From an uncultured Lachnospiraceae bacterium (GTDB lineage: Bacteria; Bacillota; Clostridia; Lachnospirales; Lachnospiraceae): a DNA stretch of 64,000 nucleotides. The DNA lies in the NCBI GenBank assembly GCA_959022495.1, contig CAUEYX010000003.1:1-64000 (forward strand), written 5' to 3'. Every line of letters begins with the position of its first letter. Within the stretch, counting starts at the first letter, position 1. Below the pieces are notes generated by a model that did not search any database, was not told the origin of the DNA, and was given only the letters and a program-made list of their open reading frames with translations. Shown in pieces: positions 28,601 through 36,926 of the stretch. The translations under genes were made by a program, and so were the position numbers.

Positions 28601-29973
28601 ATCCGGTCGATACAGTAGTGACAAAGCTGGTTGATGTCATTAACCGGCAGATGGCACCGAACCTGAGGATTAATGACAATACACATGGTGTGGAGAAATG
28701 CGGTTCTACAGAGACCATCAACAGCATGATGCTGATCACGGAAGAAGGAATTACCAAACTCTTCCCGAACTGGTACACAGACAAAGACGCGAAGTTTGTC
28801 AGCTTACGGGCAAAGGGCGCCTTCACAGTATCCGCGGAGTACGACGGCACAGCGCAGGAAGCCAAGAACGTCACCATCACCAGTGAGGCGGGAGAGGACA
28901 TGACCCTGGTATCCCCGTGGGAAGAAGGAATGACGGTAAAAGACGCGCAGGGAAATATTGTAGAGACAGAAAAAGGCGCTGTTCCGAATTGGGAAGACCA
29001 GGAAAACGCGGCATATACCTTCGCGACCACAGAAGGTGAGACCTACACCATAGAGAAAGGGGAAGCAGAGACAGAAAAACCGAGCAAAAGCACCCTGGAA
29101 TACTTCCTGGATAAGGCAAAAGAACATCAGGCGGCTGGAGATGTAGACAGTTGTGTGGAGTCCATCCAAAACCTGTTCACAGAGGCAGTCGCGGAAGGTG
29201 AAGCGGTGATGACAGATGAGAATGCCACGTATGAGGAGATCATGAATGCCACAGTCAAGCTGATGAAAGCGATCCAGGCGCTGGACATGAAAGCGGCGGA
29301 CAAGACGGACTTGGAGATGTCAGTAGAGCTTGCGAAGAGCATTGACCTGACTGACTACGTAGAAGCAGGGCAGGCGGAATTCCGACAGGCGCTGTCAGAC
29401 GCGGAAGCAATCCTGGCAGACGGGGACGCCATGCAGGCAGAGACAAACGAGGCATGGAGCGCGCTTGTGGACGCGCTTGGCAGCCTGCGCCTGAAAGCGG
29501 ACAAGAGCGCGCTGGAGGATCTGCTGAACAGCCTGGAAGAGCTGGATCTCAGTCCGTACACAGAAGAGAGTGCGGCAGTTTTCCGTACTGCTTTTGCCAG
29601 CGCGCGGGCAGTGATGGCGGACACGGCGCTGTCGGCGGATGAGCAGAAGACGGTGGATGACGCGGTACAGGCATTAGGTGACGCGAGGGAACAGTTAGAG
29701 CTGAAGGACGGCACCGGCGGAGACAGCAGTACCGGAAAGGAAGATAGCAATACTAAGGACGGAGATGGCAATATCGGAAACGAAACCGGTCAGAATCCAG
29801 ACAGCGGGGACTACAATGAGGATGACCAGCCTGCGTCAGGCAGTGCGGACAAGAAAGCAGACATTCCGAAGACTGGAGATGAAGCAGTACCAGTGATATG
29901 CTTCGGTATGTTGATCGTTACAGCAGCCTGGGTTACAGTAATGATTAAATTTAGGCGAAAGCGCTGCGAATAA
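25624..29973 (+). CDS. Cell-wall-anchored GH95-like glycosidase (IPKTG sorting signal)
   Basis: A 1449-residue surface protein. A signal peptide (about 1-37) is followed by the GH95-type N-terminal region (TALLGNGDVGI near residue 80), two inserted F5/8C domains (about 125-285 and 290-445), and an alpha/alpha barrel (about 600-1050) with DYHLNYNF. The latter matches the conserved N-x-N of GH95 fucosidases. A NPAVEL-containing segment aligns with the general-acid region. Helical FIVAR modules (about 1150-1360), a Gly/Asp/Asn-rich stalk and IPKTG at residue 1414, with a membrane helix and basic tail, complete it. The specificity is inferred to be an alpha-L-fucoside or alpha-L-galactoside. Similarity to GH95 is distant, so this could be an unclassified relative. 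The C-terminal third is nearly identical to that of the next gene. Confidence 0.85.
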   Translation: MRKRRTAVRVTASALAVCLIAGCMPVGTARQVKAADMADANWEEIQSIVGRYYGEWKDTLYSGAVTDRTPNTALLGNGDVGITSGGDETSKTFYVSKSDFWAYNGKPMLIGGVTIGEKQKEVIETGENLAPTYKTVTASSIYENFYPEFAVNGDMQQSENGYGWVTYRPQDEQQGGKKEFWLQLEFEEPITIARYVVKSDGAVRPGYEANNTSDFELQISDTGEEGTWIAADTVVGNAESIFDKNLDTPVQAKYVRLFITKPTQETNADNRQNPRARIGQFELYAEEKEDTESKNYALNKPVKVCSAYTDRGVTHGGDFMVDGNTSTKWCSLHDDESVHWAIVDLGEKKNIGYYKILHSGVVGETQHNTAAYQLQYLDSEEESWDSIDTIDESLWKDMDVVNGNTSTTTSKAFDTPVSARYVRLLVTNPAPGNKAARIHELDLREEAPLEFYEKQDILNAEIQTTQELADVPTEMKTWLASDSNVLVTELKSIGTEDGSFQVDTWASTNNKANRPITAVNDEASVTVTRSTENSQPDNDESHVSKAALSTKIIGAENVVAESDDKNGKGNLTFTLPAGETVYIVTAVGGGGRTYHNDGSLWEDKEEPESEAADMLDFVSDTEALEELNSARQDWWKDFWSASYVDFGSEDENLNKVQKYYYGAQYILGSTVKEGKEAPGLFGIWHTTDNAAWSSDYHLNYNFIATFYGTNSSNRSELSIPGVEALLEFVEKGQERASSVDELKRIKSDFVEQKIAKGDIDPEKGIEGAILYPVGIGPWGMTLDNNYHNEALNAVYNSYLMTQYYDYTKDREFLENGVYDFMKQAVAFYEAWLEREETTENEDGYKYVLYAGYNEGSWAINPAVELAALKGTLRNLIRFSEELGRDEDKRRDWIDLYQHLGGQPTTVVNGKTVLALGEKQWNGSSWVDLPSPIPGDGNALPLDAMIPGGVYNYFSSPEDLQMVWDTIDVFSQRGAWSQINNFPRLFPEAVKSRYPVDTVVTKLVDVINRQMAPNLRINDNTHGVEKCGSTETINSMMLITEEGITKLFPNWYTDKDAKFVSLRAKGAFTVSAEYDGTAQEAKNVTITSEAGEDMTLVSPWEEGMTVKDAQGNIVETEKGAVPNWEDQENAAYTFATTEGETYTIEKGEAETEKPSKSTLEYFLDKAKEHQAAGDVDSCVESIQNLFTEAVAEGEAVMTDENATYEEIMNATVKLMKAIQALDMKAADKTDLEMSVELAKSIDLTDYVEAGQAEFRQALSDAEAILADGDAMQAETNEAWSALVDALGSLRLKADKSALEDLLNSLEELDLSPYTEESAAVFRTAFASARAVMADTALSADEQKTVDDAVQALGDAREQLELKDGTGGDSSTGKEDSNTKDGDGNIGNETGQNPDSGDYNEDDQPASGSADKKADIPKTGDEAVPVICFGMLIVTAAWVTVMIKFRRKRCE
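28801..29100 (+). repeat. Near-identical DNA repeat, copy 1 (paired with 33366-33665)
   Basis: About 300 bp differ at only a few positions from 33366-33665 (offset 4565). High similarity continues through the FIVAR region to about 29650. Catalytic halves of the two genes are far more diverged. This points to gene conversion or recent exchange of the C-terminal module. Confidence 0.85.
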
Positions 29974-30004
29974 AGATAAGAAATTATCATCATAACAAGA
30001 AACA

Positions 30005-30040
30005 CAGGCCGGTTAGGAGAAAATGTCCGGTCTGTTTTTT
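30005..30040 (+). terminator. Rho-independent terminator after the first GH95-like gene
   Basis: CAGGCCGG (30005-30012) pairs with CCGGTCTG (30027-30034), followed by TTTTTT. Confidence 0.8.
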
Positions 30041-30224
30041 AATCTAATTTTGCAGCGGTTTCAGAAAAACATTAAAATCAATGGAAAAAGCATCTTGGCA
30101 GGATCGTGATATAAACAGTCGGTATCGGAATATATTTCGCTATATAAAAATAGTAAAATTGAGCTATCAGAACATGTTCGTAAAATATAGTCAGGTGTTG
30201 AACGGAATGGAGGGAAGCAAACAG

Positions 30225-33200
30225 ATGAGAAAAAACTACAGGTTAAAAAGAATGTTGGCGGCAGGTCTGGCGGCAGTCATGCTTGCGGGTGGAATGAATG
30301 TAAGTGTGCCGGAGGAAGCACGTGCCGCGGAAACGGATATCAACTGGGAGCAGATCCGGGAAGTAGTGAGTCGGTATTATGGAGAGTGGACAGACACAAC
30401 ATATCCGGGACAGATGTCAGATCTCACTCCAGACACGGCTTTGATGGGAAATGGAGATGTGGGAGTGAATTCAGGGGGCAGTGCTGATGAAAAGACATTT
30501 TACATATCCAAGGGGAATTTCTGGGAATACAATGGTACACAAAAAGCATTAGGGGGATATACGATCCGTGGACAGCAGGAGGAGAGGGCTGATCTCGCGT
30601 ATAAAAAGCCGGTACAAGTGTCTTCGCAGTTTACAGGGGAAGCGAAAGGCACTTTGGTGGACGGAGATGACCAAACCCAATGGACAAGCTCTGAATATAA
30701 TCATTATGAGGATCACTGGGCAGTGGTGGACCTGGGAACCGTAAAAAAGATTGGATACTGGGTGGTAAAAAACCGGGGTGTGATTAACAGTGCGGAGCGA
30801 AATCTGAATACTTCTGATTTTAGGCTGGAGTATAGCAATGACGGAGAATCCTGGAACAAAATAGCTGATATAACTGGGAATACACAAGATATTGTCACCG
30901 GGGTAACGGATGTTGAGGCAAGATATGTCCGTCTATATATTACAAAGGGAAGCCAAAGTGACAATCAATATGCCCGGATAGCAGAACTGGAACTCTATGA
31001 AGAGGAATCCAGCAGCAATAATTTTGCGCCGGAATACGTAAGTGTTTTATCCAGCAGCAATGATACTTTTGGACTGGGGAATTTTGGGGATGTGAAAGCA
31101 GTTGATGGCAGCTTTCAGCAGAATGAGACCGGATGGGGATGGTGCACCTATCCGATCGATCAGTCCGTACAGGAGCCCCAGTGGCTTCAGGTTAACTTCT
31201 CAGAAGAGAAATATCTGGTTCAGTATCGACTGTTCAGCGATGGAGCGGCTCGTGAAATTGCCAGAGAATGTAATTCATACGACTTCCAGCTTCAGTACAG
31301 GAATGGGGATGAAGAGGAATGGCAGACCGCGGACGACGTAAGAGCAAATACCGAAAATATTTATAATAAGGTACTGGATAAACCGATAAGAGCGAAACAA
31401 TTCCGCATTTATATTACGGACCCGGTGCAGCCCGAGTATGACCGCACGCAGGATGTCCGTGCTAAGATATCCAATTTAGAATTTTATTCTGTGGAACAGG
31501 AGTTTGATACGTCTTCAGAGCCTGCGAAATTCTACGAGAAGCAGGATATTTTAAATGCCAGGGTGCTGACAGAGCTGGAATTGGGTGGAATTCCAGTCTC
31601 AATGGAAACATTTACAGCGGCAGAAGAAAACGTGGTTGTGACAAAGCTGACCGATAATGGAACAGAACCACTCAGTCTGGAGGCAGATACATGGGTAAAG
31701 TCGGATGACAGAAATAGGCCCGTAGAAATTGTTAAGAACAAAAATGGAACGATATCAGCTGCCCGTTCCACTTATAACAGTAATCCTTCCAATCCCGGCT
31801 CGCACACATCAAAGGCGGTGATTACCACAGCTGTTGTTGGCGCGGAGTCGGAGACAGCGGCAGGAACAGATAAGGTGACACATCGATTTACCATTGATCC
31901 AGGTGAATCTGTCTATCTGGTCTCAGCAGTTGCAGGAGGAGGACAGACATATGACAACACAGGAAAATTAACAGGAGAAGATCCAGTAGAGGTGTCAGCG
32001 GCACTGTTAGAAAAATATTCGGATGAATATGCGGTTGCGGAACTAAAGGAAGGGCATCAGAACTGGTGGAAGAACTACTGGAGCGCGTCATATGTAGATT
32101 TTGGCACAGAGGACGAGAAACTGAATTCCGTTCAAAAATACTACTATGGGGCGCAGTATATCCTTGGATGCAGTGTCCGCGATGGAAAGACAGCCCCAGG
32201 TATTATGGGGATTTGGTGTAATACAGATAATCCGAAATGGTCCAATCATTATCAGCTTAACTATAATCACAATGCTGTTTATTATGGCTTTGGTTCCAGC
32301 AACAGGCCCGAATTTAATAAAGCGGCATTTCAGGTGATTTTAGACTATATGGAACAGGGAAAGAAAAATGCGGAGTCAATTACCGAACTCCAGAAATTAG
32401 ACTGCGTCGATGCTTACTGGGTACAGCCTGGAGAAGATACCTTGTATGTAGACAAAAGGCTGGAAGAGGGGACTTTGACAGAAGAAGGGATCAGTGGAGG
32501 AGTTCTTTACCCAGCGGGAATTATCCCCTTCGGACAAAGTGCCTGTGCAGGTCTGTATCATAATCAGACAGCGAATGCCTCATATAGCGCGCTGGCTGGT
32601 GTTGAATATTATAAGTACACCATGGACGAAGATTATCTCCATGATTATTTGTACGATTATCTGAAAGCCTGTGCCGCATTTTATGAGCGGTGGATGGAAT
32701 GTGATGAAGCGACTGGACAATACAATGTATATGCCGGATTCCATGAGCAGTCATGGGGATACAATCCTACGATAGAGTTTCTGACGATAGACTTTTTGTT
32801 CGACACATTAATCAACGCCAGTGAAACACTTGGATTGGATGCAGACAGAAGGGAGAAATGGATAGATATCCGTGATCATCTTGCCCCCATGAAAGTGGCG
32901 GAATTGAACGGAAGGAACGTGATTGCTTTTGCGGAAAAGAAATGGGAGGGCGGAGATACCTATGAATTTAATGAATCTGTCCTTGTAAAAACAGACGGAA
33001 ATGTGACTCAGCTGGATGGTCTCTGTCTGGACGGTACCATTGGAGGATATTTTTCTGATCCGGAACTGCTGGAGACGATACGCAGTACATTATCTATATC
33101 TGAGCAGTCCTGGCTGCATGGAAACCATTTTACCAGGACGTACCCCGTAGCTGTCAGATCCAGGTATGATATTGGCACGATCATTGACTTCCTGTCGACA

Positions 33201-34607
33201 ATGATTGACACGAATATACAGCCCAATCTGCGTATCAAAGATGATTACCATGGACTTGAAAAATGCGCGAATATTATGGCAGTAAATGAAATGCTTTTAA
33301 TAGCGGATGACGGGATCGTCAAGCTCTTCCCCAACTGGTATACAGATAAAGACGCAAAGTTTGCCAGCTTACGGGCAAAGGGCGCTTTCACCGTATCCGC
33401 GGAGTATGACGGCACAGCGCAGGAAGCCAAGAACGTCACCATCACCAGTGAGGCAGGAGAGGACATGACCCTGGTGTCCCCATGGGAAGAAGGAATGACG
33501 GTAAAAGACGCGCAGGGAAATATTGTAGAGACAGAAAAAGGCGCTGTTCCGAATTGGGAAGACCAGGAAAACGCGGCATATACCTTCGCGACCACAGAAG
33601 GTGAGACCTACACCATAGAGAAAGGGGAAGCAGAGACAGAAAAACCGAGCAAAAGCACCCTGCAATATTTCATGGACAAGGCAAAAGAGCATCAGGCAGC
33701 CCGAGATGTAGATGATTGCGTGGAGTCTATCCAAAACCTGTTTGCAGAGGCAGTCGCGGAAGGTGAAGTGGTGATGGCAGATGAGAATGCTACGTATGAG
33801 GAGATCATGAATACCACAGTCAAGCTGATGAAAGCGATCCAGGCGCTGGACATGAAAGCGGCGGATAAGACGGACCTGGAGATGGCAGTGGAGCTTGCGA
33901 AGAGCATTGACCTGACTGACTACGTGGAAGCAGGGCAGACGGAATTTCAGCAGGCGCTGTCAGACGCGAAGGGAATCCTGTCAGACGGGGACGCCATGCA
34001 GGAGGAGACGGACGCGGCTTGGAGCGCGTTTGTGGACGCGCTTGGCAGCCTGCGCCTGAAAGCGGACAAGAGTGTGCTGGAGGATCTGCTGAACAGCCTG
34101 AAAGGGCTGGACCTTAGTCCGTACACAGAAGAGAGCACGGCAGTTTTCCGTACCGCTTTTGCCAGCGCACGGGCAGTGCTGGCGGACGCGGCGCTGTCGG
34201 TGGATGAGCAGAAGACCGTGGATGACGCCGTACAGGCGTTAAGTGACGCGAAAGAGAAGTTAGAGCTGAAGGACGGCACCGTCGGAGACAACATCGTAGA
34301 TGGCGGCACCGGAGATGAGAGCACCGGAAACGGAGATGATGATACCGGAAATGAAAGCAGCAATACTGGGGACGGAGACGGGCAGACACCGGGCAGCGGA
34401 GACAACAGTGGGAATAGTGGAAATGCAGACAGCAGTAATACCGAAGATAATGACACTGGAAACAGCAGCGCTGGAAATGCTGAATATAAAGCAGAATCTC
34501 CGAAAACCGGGGATGATGCGATCCCGTTCAACCTGCCGGCATTGAGCGCGGCAGCATTGGCTGGCGGGATAATGTTTACGATACTGAAAAAGAAAAGAAA
34601 TGGCTAG
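30225..34607 (+). CDS. Cell-wall-anchored GH95-like glycosidase (SPKTG sorting signal)
   Basis: A 1460-residue paralogue of the preceding protein. A signal peptide (MRKNYRLKRMLAAGLAAVML start) is followed by the ALMGNGDVGVN region, two F5/8C domains (about 120-265 and 275-430), and the alpha/alpha barrel with NHYQLNYNHNA in place of DYHLNYNF, keeping the N-x-N pair. FIVAR modules, an acidic Gly/Asn-rich stalk and SPKTG at residue 1425 end it. The ATG at 30225 follows GGAGGGAAGC. An upstream in-frame extension to 30081 has no such site and no signal peptide. The barrel is clearly more diverged than in the other two copies, so its substrate probably differs. Confidence 0.85.
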   Translation: MRKNYRLKRMLAAGLAAVMLAGGMNVSVPEEARAAETDINWEQIREVVSRYYGEWTDTTYPGQMSDLTPDTALMGNGDVGVNSGGSADEKTFYISKGNFWEYNGTQKALGGYTIRGQQEERADLAYKKPVQVSSQFTGEAKGTLVDGDDQTQWTSSEYNHYEDHWAVVDLGTVKKIGYWVVKNRGVINSAERNLNTSDFRLEYSNDGESWNKIADITGNTQDIVTGVTDVEARYVRLYITKGSQSDNQYARIAELELYEEESSSNNFAPEYVSVLSSSNDTFGLGNFGDVKAVDGSFQQNETGWGWCTYPIDQSVQEPQWLQVNFSEEKYLVQYRLFSDGAAREIARECNSYDFQLQYRNGDEEEWQTADDVRANTENIYNKVLDKPIRAKQFRIYITDPVQPEYDRTQDVRAKISNLEFYSVEQEFDTSSEPAKFYEKQDILNARVLTELELGGIPVSMETFTAAEENVVVTKLTDNGTEPLSLEADTWVKSDDRNRPVEIVKNKNGTISAARSTYNSNPSNPGSHTSKAVITTAVVGAESETAAGTDKVTHRFTIDPGESVYLVSAVAGGGQTYDNTGKLTGEDPVEVSAALLEKYSDEYAVAELKEGHQNWWKNYWSASYVDFGTEDEKLNSVQKYYYGAQYILGCSVRDGKTAPGIMGIWCNTDNPKWSNHYQLNYNHNAVYYGFGSSNRPEFNKAAFQVILDYMEQGKKNAESITELQKLDCVDAYWVQPGEDTLYVDKRLEEGTLTEEGISGGVLYPAGIIPFGQSACAGLYHNQTANASYSALAGVEYYKYTMDEDYLHDYLYDYLKACAAFYERWMECDEATGQYNVYAGFHEQSWGYNPTIEFLTIDFLFDTLINASETLGLDADRREKWIDIRDHLAPMKVAELNGRNVIAFAEKKWEGGDTYEFNESVLVKTDGNVTQLDGLCLDGTIGGYFSDPELLETIRSTLSISEQSWLHGNHFTRTYPVAVRSRYDIGTIIDFLSTMIDTNIQPNLRIKDDYHGLEKCANIMAVNEMLLIADDGIVKLFPNWYTDKDAKFASLRAKGAFTVSAEYDGTAQEAKNVTITSEAGEDMTLVSPWEEGMTVKDAQGNIVETEKGAVPNWEDQENAAYTFATTEGETYTIEKGEAETEKPSKSTLQYFMDKAKEHQAARDVDDCVESIQNLFAEAVAEGEVVMADENATYEEIMNTTVKLMKAIQALDMKAADKTDLEMAVELAKSIDLTDYVEAGQTEFQQALSDAKGILSDGDAMQEETDAAWSAFVDALGSLRLKADKSVLEDLLNSLKGLDLSPYTEESTAVFRTAFASARAVLADAALSVDEQKTVDDAVQALSDAKEKLELKDGTVGDNIVDGGTGDESTGNGDDDTGNESSNTGDGDGQTPGSGDNSGNSGNADSSNTEDNDTGNSSAGNAEYKAESPKTGDDAIPFNLPALSAAALAGGIMFTILKKKRNG
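33366..33665 (+). repeat. Near-identical DNA repeat, copy 2 (paired with 28801-29100)
   Basis: This is the second copy of the approximately 300-bp near-identical segment, in the same frame of the paralogous gene. Similarity continues downstream through the FIVAR modules. Recombination between the copies would delete about 4.6 kb and leave one chimeric open gene. Confidence 0.85.
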
Positions 34608-34629
34608 AAATCAGTCGGAATGAAAATAA

Positions 34630-34668
34630 GGCGGAGCAGATCCGAAAAGTGGGATCTGCCCCGTCTTA
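34630..34668. terminator. Terminator between convergent genes
   Basis: GCGGAGCAGATC pairs with GATCTGCCCCGTC across a short loop, followed by TTATC. It lies between the anchored glycosidase and the convergent AraC gene. Confidence 0.5.
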
Positions 34669-34734
34669 TCTTATGAAGGCCTGGAAGTTTTTCCCAGGGA
34701 AAGCCTGTCCCGGGTTTAGCGTGGCCTTCTCCCG

Positions 34735-35637
34735 TTATTTTGAATTTCTCTTCCGGTATTCTCCCGGCGGAATCTGATACTCTTCCCGGAAGACCTTCCC
34801 GAAATAACTGCTGCTGCAAAACCCGCATTCCAGTGCGATCTCCACGATGCTCTTCTGTGTGGCTGCCAGCAGATCCTGAGCCTTTCTCAGTCTCAGAGAT
34901 ATGAGAAAATCTGTGGGGGTTATGTTAAGGCAGTTCTGGAAGAGCCGGTAGCATTCTCTCTCGCTGACCGGGACACAGTCTGCGATCTGTGAAACAGTCA
35001 GTTTGTCGTTATAATGTTCCCCCATAAAAGTGATCATCATCTTTATACGTTCAATATCCCGGGGATTTTCAGCAGGCACCTGTGTATCTGCTCCTGCAGT
35101 GCGGGTATAGATCTCTTCCCAGAGCGCGGAAAACAAGTTTCGGAGATGAAGCTCATAAAAAGGTTTCTTTTCTCTGGCGGTCTGTGCTGCTTCCGCGATC
35201 TGGCGGATAAGACGTCTGTCTTTGCTGCTGTTCTGATAGAAAGGAATCATATCCACCGCGGTCTGTTCGACAACAGGCTTGATATATTTGATGTCAAAAA
35301 TGCTCTCAGAACTTCCGGCCAGGAATGTCCGGTCGAAGAACTGGGTATAGATCCCCGCGTCAGATGGAAGAACAAGCAGCTGAAGATAATGGAGCACACC
35401 GGAATTAATAAAGACCGCGTCGCCTTCATTCAGTACATACTCGTGCTGGTTCGTCTTATAGATAATGGACCCCTTTGTGACCACTCCAAATTCAAACTCA
35501 TCGTGCCAGTGCCAGAGAATATCCCCATAGAACTGCGGCTCAGATTCCGGGATATAGATCCCGTAGTGCAGTTCGTCATCTTGAAAAAGGATTTTTTCTT
35601 TCAACTGGCTGTCTACCCGCGGATTTGAGAGATCCAT
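34735..35637 (-). CDS. AraC family transcriptional regulator with N-terminal cupin
   Basis: A 300-residue regulator. The cupin-like N-terminus has WHWHDEFEFGVV and NEGDAVFINSGVLH. The AraC HTH pair lies at about 200-295 with SERECYRLFQ and SSSYFGKVFREEY. The ATG at 35637 has AAGGAGG seven bases upstream and is preferred over one at 35655. It belongs to a different branch from the regulators at 12550 and 20066. It is divergent from the UroD-family/GH3 pair at 35894, which it probably controls. The 256-bp divergent gap holds AT-rich promoter-like sequence but no clear repeat. Confidence 0.9.
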   Translation of the reverse strand: MDLSNPRVDSQLKEKILFQDDELHYGIYIPESEPQFYGDILWHWHDEFEFGVVTKGSIIYKTNQHEYVLNEGDAVFINSGVLHYLQLLVLPSDAGIYTQFFDRTFLAGSSESIFDIKYIKPVVEQTAVDMIPFYQNSSKDRRLIRQIAEAAQTAREKKPFYELHLRNLFSALWEEIYTRTAGADTQVPAENPRDIERIKMMITFMGEHYNDKLTVSQIADCVPVSERECYRLFQNCLNITPTDFLISLRLRKAQDLLAATQKSIVEIALECGFCSSSYFGKVFREEYQIPPGEYRKRNSK

Positions 35638-35893
35638 GGTGTGCCTCCTTTCCATTTGCGCTCCGTTTGGCGTGGATCTGTTGTTCTACTTTTGGTGGCA
35701 GGATCATGATATTATTTGTCAGAATATTGATATTTTTATCTGATATATTGCAGTATCATTATATCGAAAAGCGAATCGATCTGTCAAGCGGCAAAGGATG
35801 GCTGAGCATCAAAGGATAGCTGAGAACTGCCTTTCATCCGGGGAATGCCGGGCGCTGGCAGTGAAAAATGTACAACACAGTGAGGTGACGGAA

Positions 35894-36922
35894 ATGCGGG
35901 AATTTCAGAAAGAAGAGATCAGACAGGTGATCGAGGGAAGAGGGCGCTTAGAGAGAATCCCCATGCTCTATGATATGTGGATCTATCCGTGGATCTATGG
36001 GGAGAGAAGAGCGGAGTTTGAGGCGTTCATGGATGCGCAGATAAAAGACGTGGACTTTATTGACCTGGTCCTGCCGGAGAGTTTCCAGGCGCCGGAGGAC
36101 GCGCCGGACTATAAGTGGGCGCCTCCGGGAGTGACCGGAAAAGACCGGGTTGGCATTGATGAGAACTGCGTGGCAGAAGAGTGGGAGGATATGGAGGCGG
36201 TCTACGATTCATTTCCAACAACAGAATACCCGGGTCTGATTCCGCCTAAGCCGGTGAAGAAAGAGAAGTACATTGCGGCCAGATGGATATTCTGCTTTTT
36301 CGAGCGGATGTGGTCCCTGCGGGGAATGGAGAATTCGCTGACGGATTTTTATGAATATCCGGAGGAAGTACACCGGCTGTTCCAGAAACTCGCGGATTAT
36401 TATATGCGGATTATAGAACGGGTAAAAGAAGAGGCAGACGCGGACGCGGTATTTGTTACCGACGACATCGGGACACAGACGAGCCCGTTCTTTTCACTTG
36501 AGATTTTCCGTGAATTTTTTAAACCGTATTATAAGCAGCTGATTGATAGGGCGCACAGCCTTGGGATGCATTTCTGGCTGCACACCTGCGGCAATGTAGA
36601 ACTCTACATGGAAGACTTTATTGAGATCGGCCTGGATGTGATCCATCCCATTCAGAAATATACAATGGATTATCAAAAGATTGCGGAGAAGTACGGAGAC
36701 CGGATCTGCCTGCTGGTGGGATTTGACGTACAGCAGACGATCCCATTCGGCACCGTGGAGGAAGTGCGTCAGGAGGTGCGGGATCTGATCGATACATTCA
36801 GCCGCCCGGAGGGACGCTTCATGTTGACCATGGGAAATGGCTCCACGCTGGACTGGCAGCTTCCCAGCCTGGAAGCGCTTTATGAAGAGACAGAAAACTA
36901 TGGAACATTACAGGAGGGATGA
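35894..36922 (+). CDS. UroD-family methyltransferase-like protein
   Basis: A 342-residue UroD/MtaA superfamily protein. The zinc motif HxCG is present (LHTCGN near base 36582). The C-terminal third ligand is absent (LTMGNGSTLD instead of a Cys-containing loop). The N-terminus lacks the usual RERM helix and begins MREFQKEEIRQV. The start at 35894 has GAGGTG six bases upstream. A longer reading to 35798 has no site. The gene is followed after 4 nt by the GH3 glycosidase, a tight coupling of a methyltransferase-like protein with a glycoside hydrolase. Confidence 0.82.
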   Translation: MREFQKEEIRQVIEGRGRLERIPMLYDMWIYPWIYGERRAEFEAFMDAQIKDVDFIDLVLPESFQAPEDAPDYKWAPPGVTGKDRVGIDENCVAEEWEDMEAVYDSFPTTEYPGLIPPKPVKKEKYIAARWIFCFFERMWSLRGMENSLTDFYEYPEEVHRLFQKLADYYMRIIERVKEEADADAVFVTDDIGTQTSPFFSLEIFREFFKPYYKQLIDRAHSLGMHFWLHTCGNVELYMEDFIEIGLDVIHPIQKYTMDYQKIAEKYGDRICLLVGFDVQQTIPFGTVEEVRQEVRDLIDTFSRPEGRFMLTMGNGSTLDWQLPSLEALYEETENYGTLQEG

Positions 36923-36926
36923 GAAA

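Noticed and set aside
30081..30224. N-terminal extension of the second GH95-like protein
   Set aside because: The extra 48 residues have no ribosome-binding site and hide the true signal peptide, which starts at 30225 behind GGAGGGAAGC.
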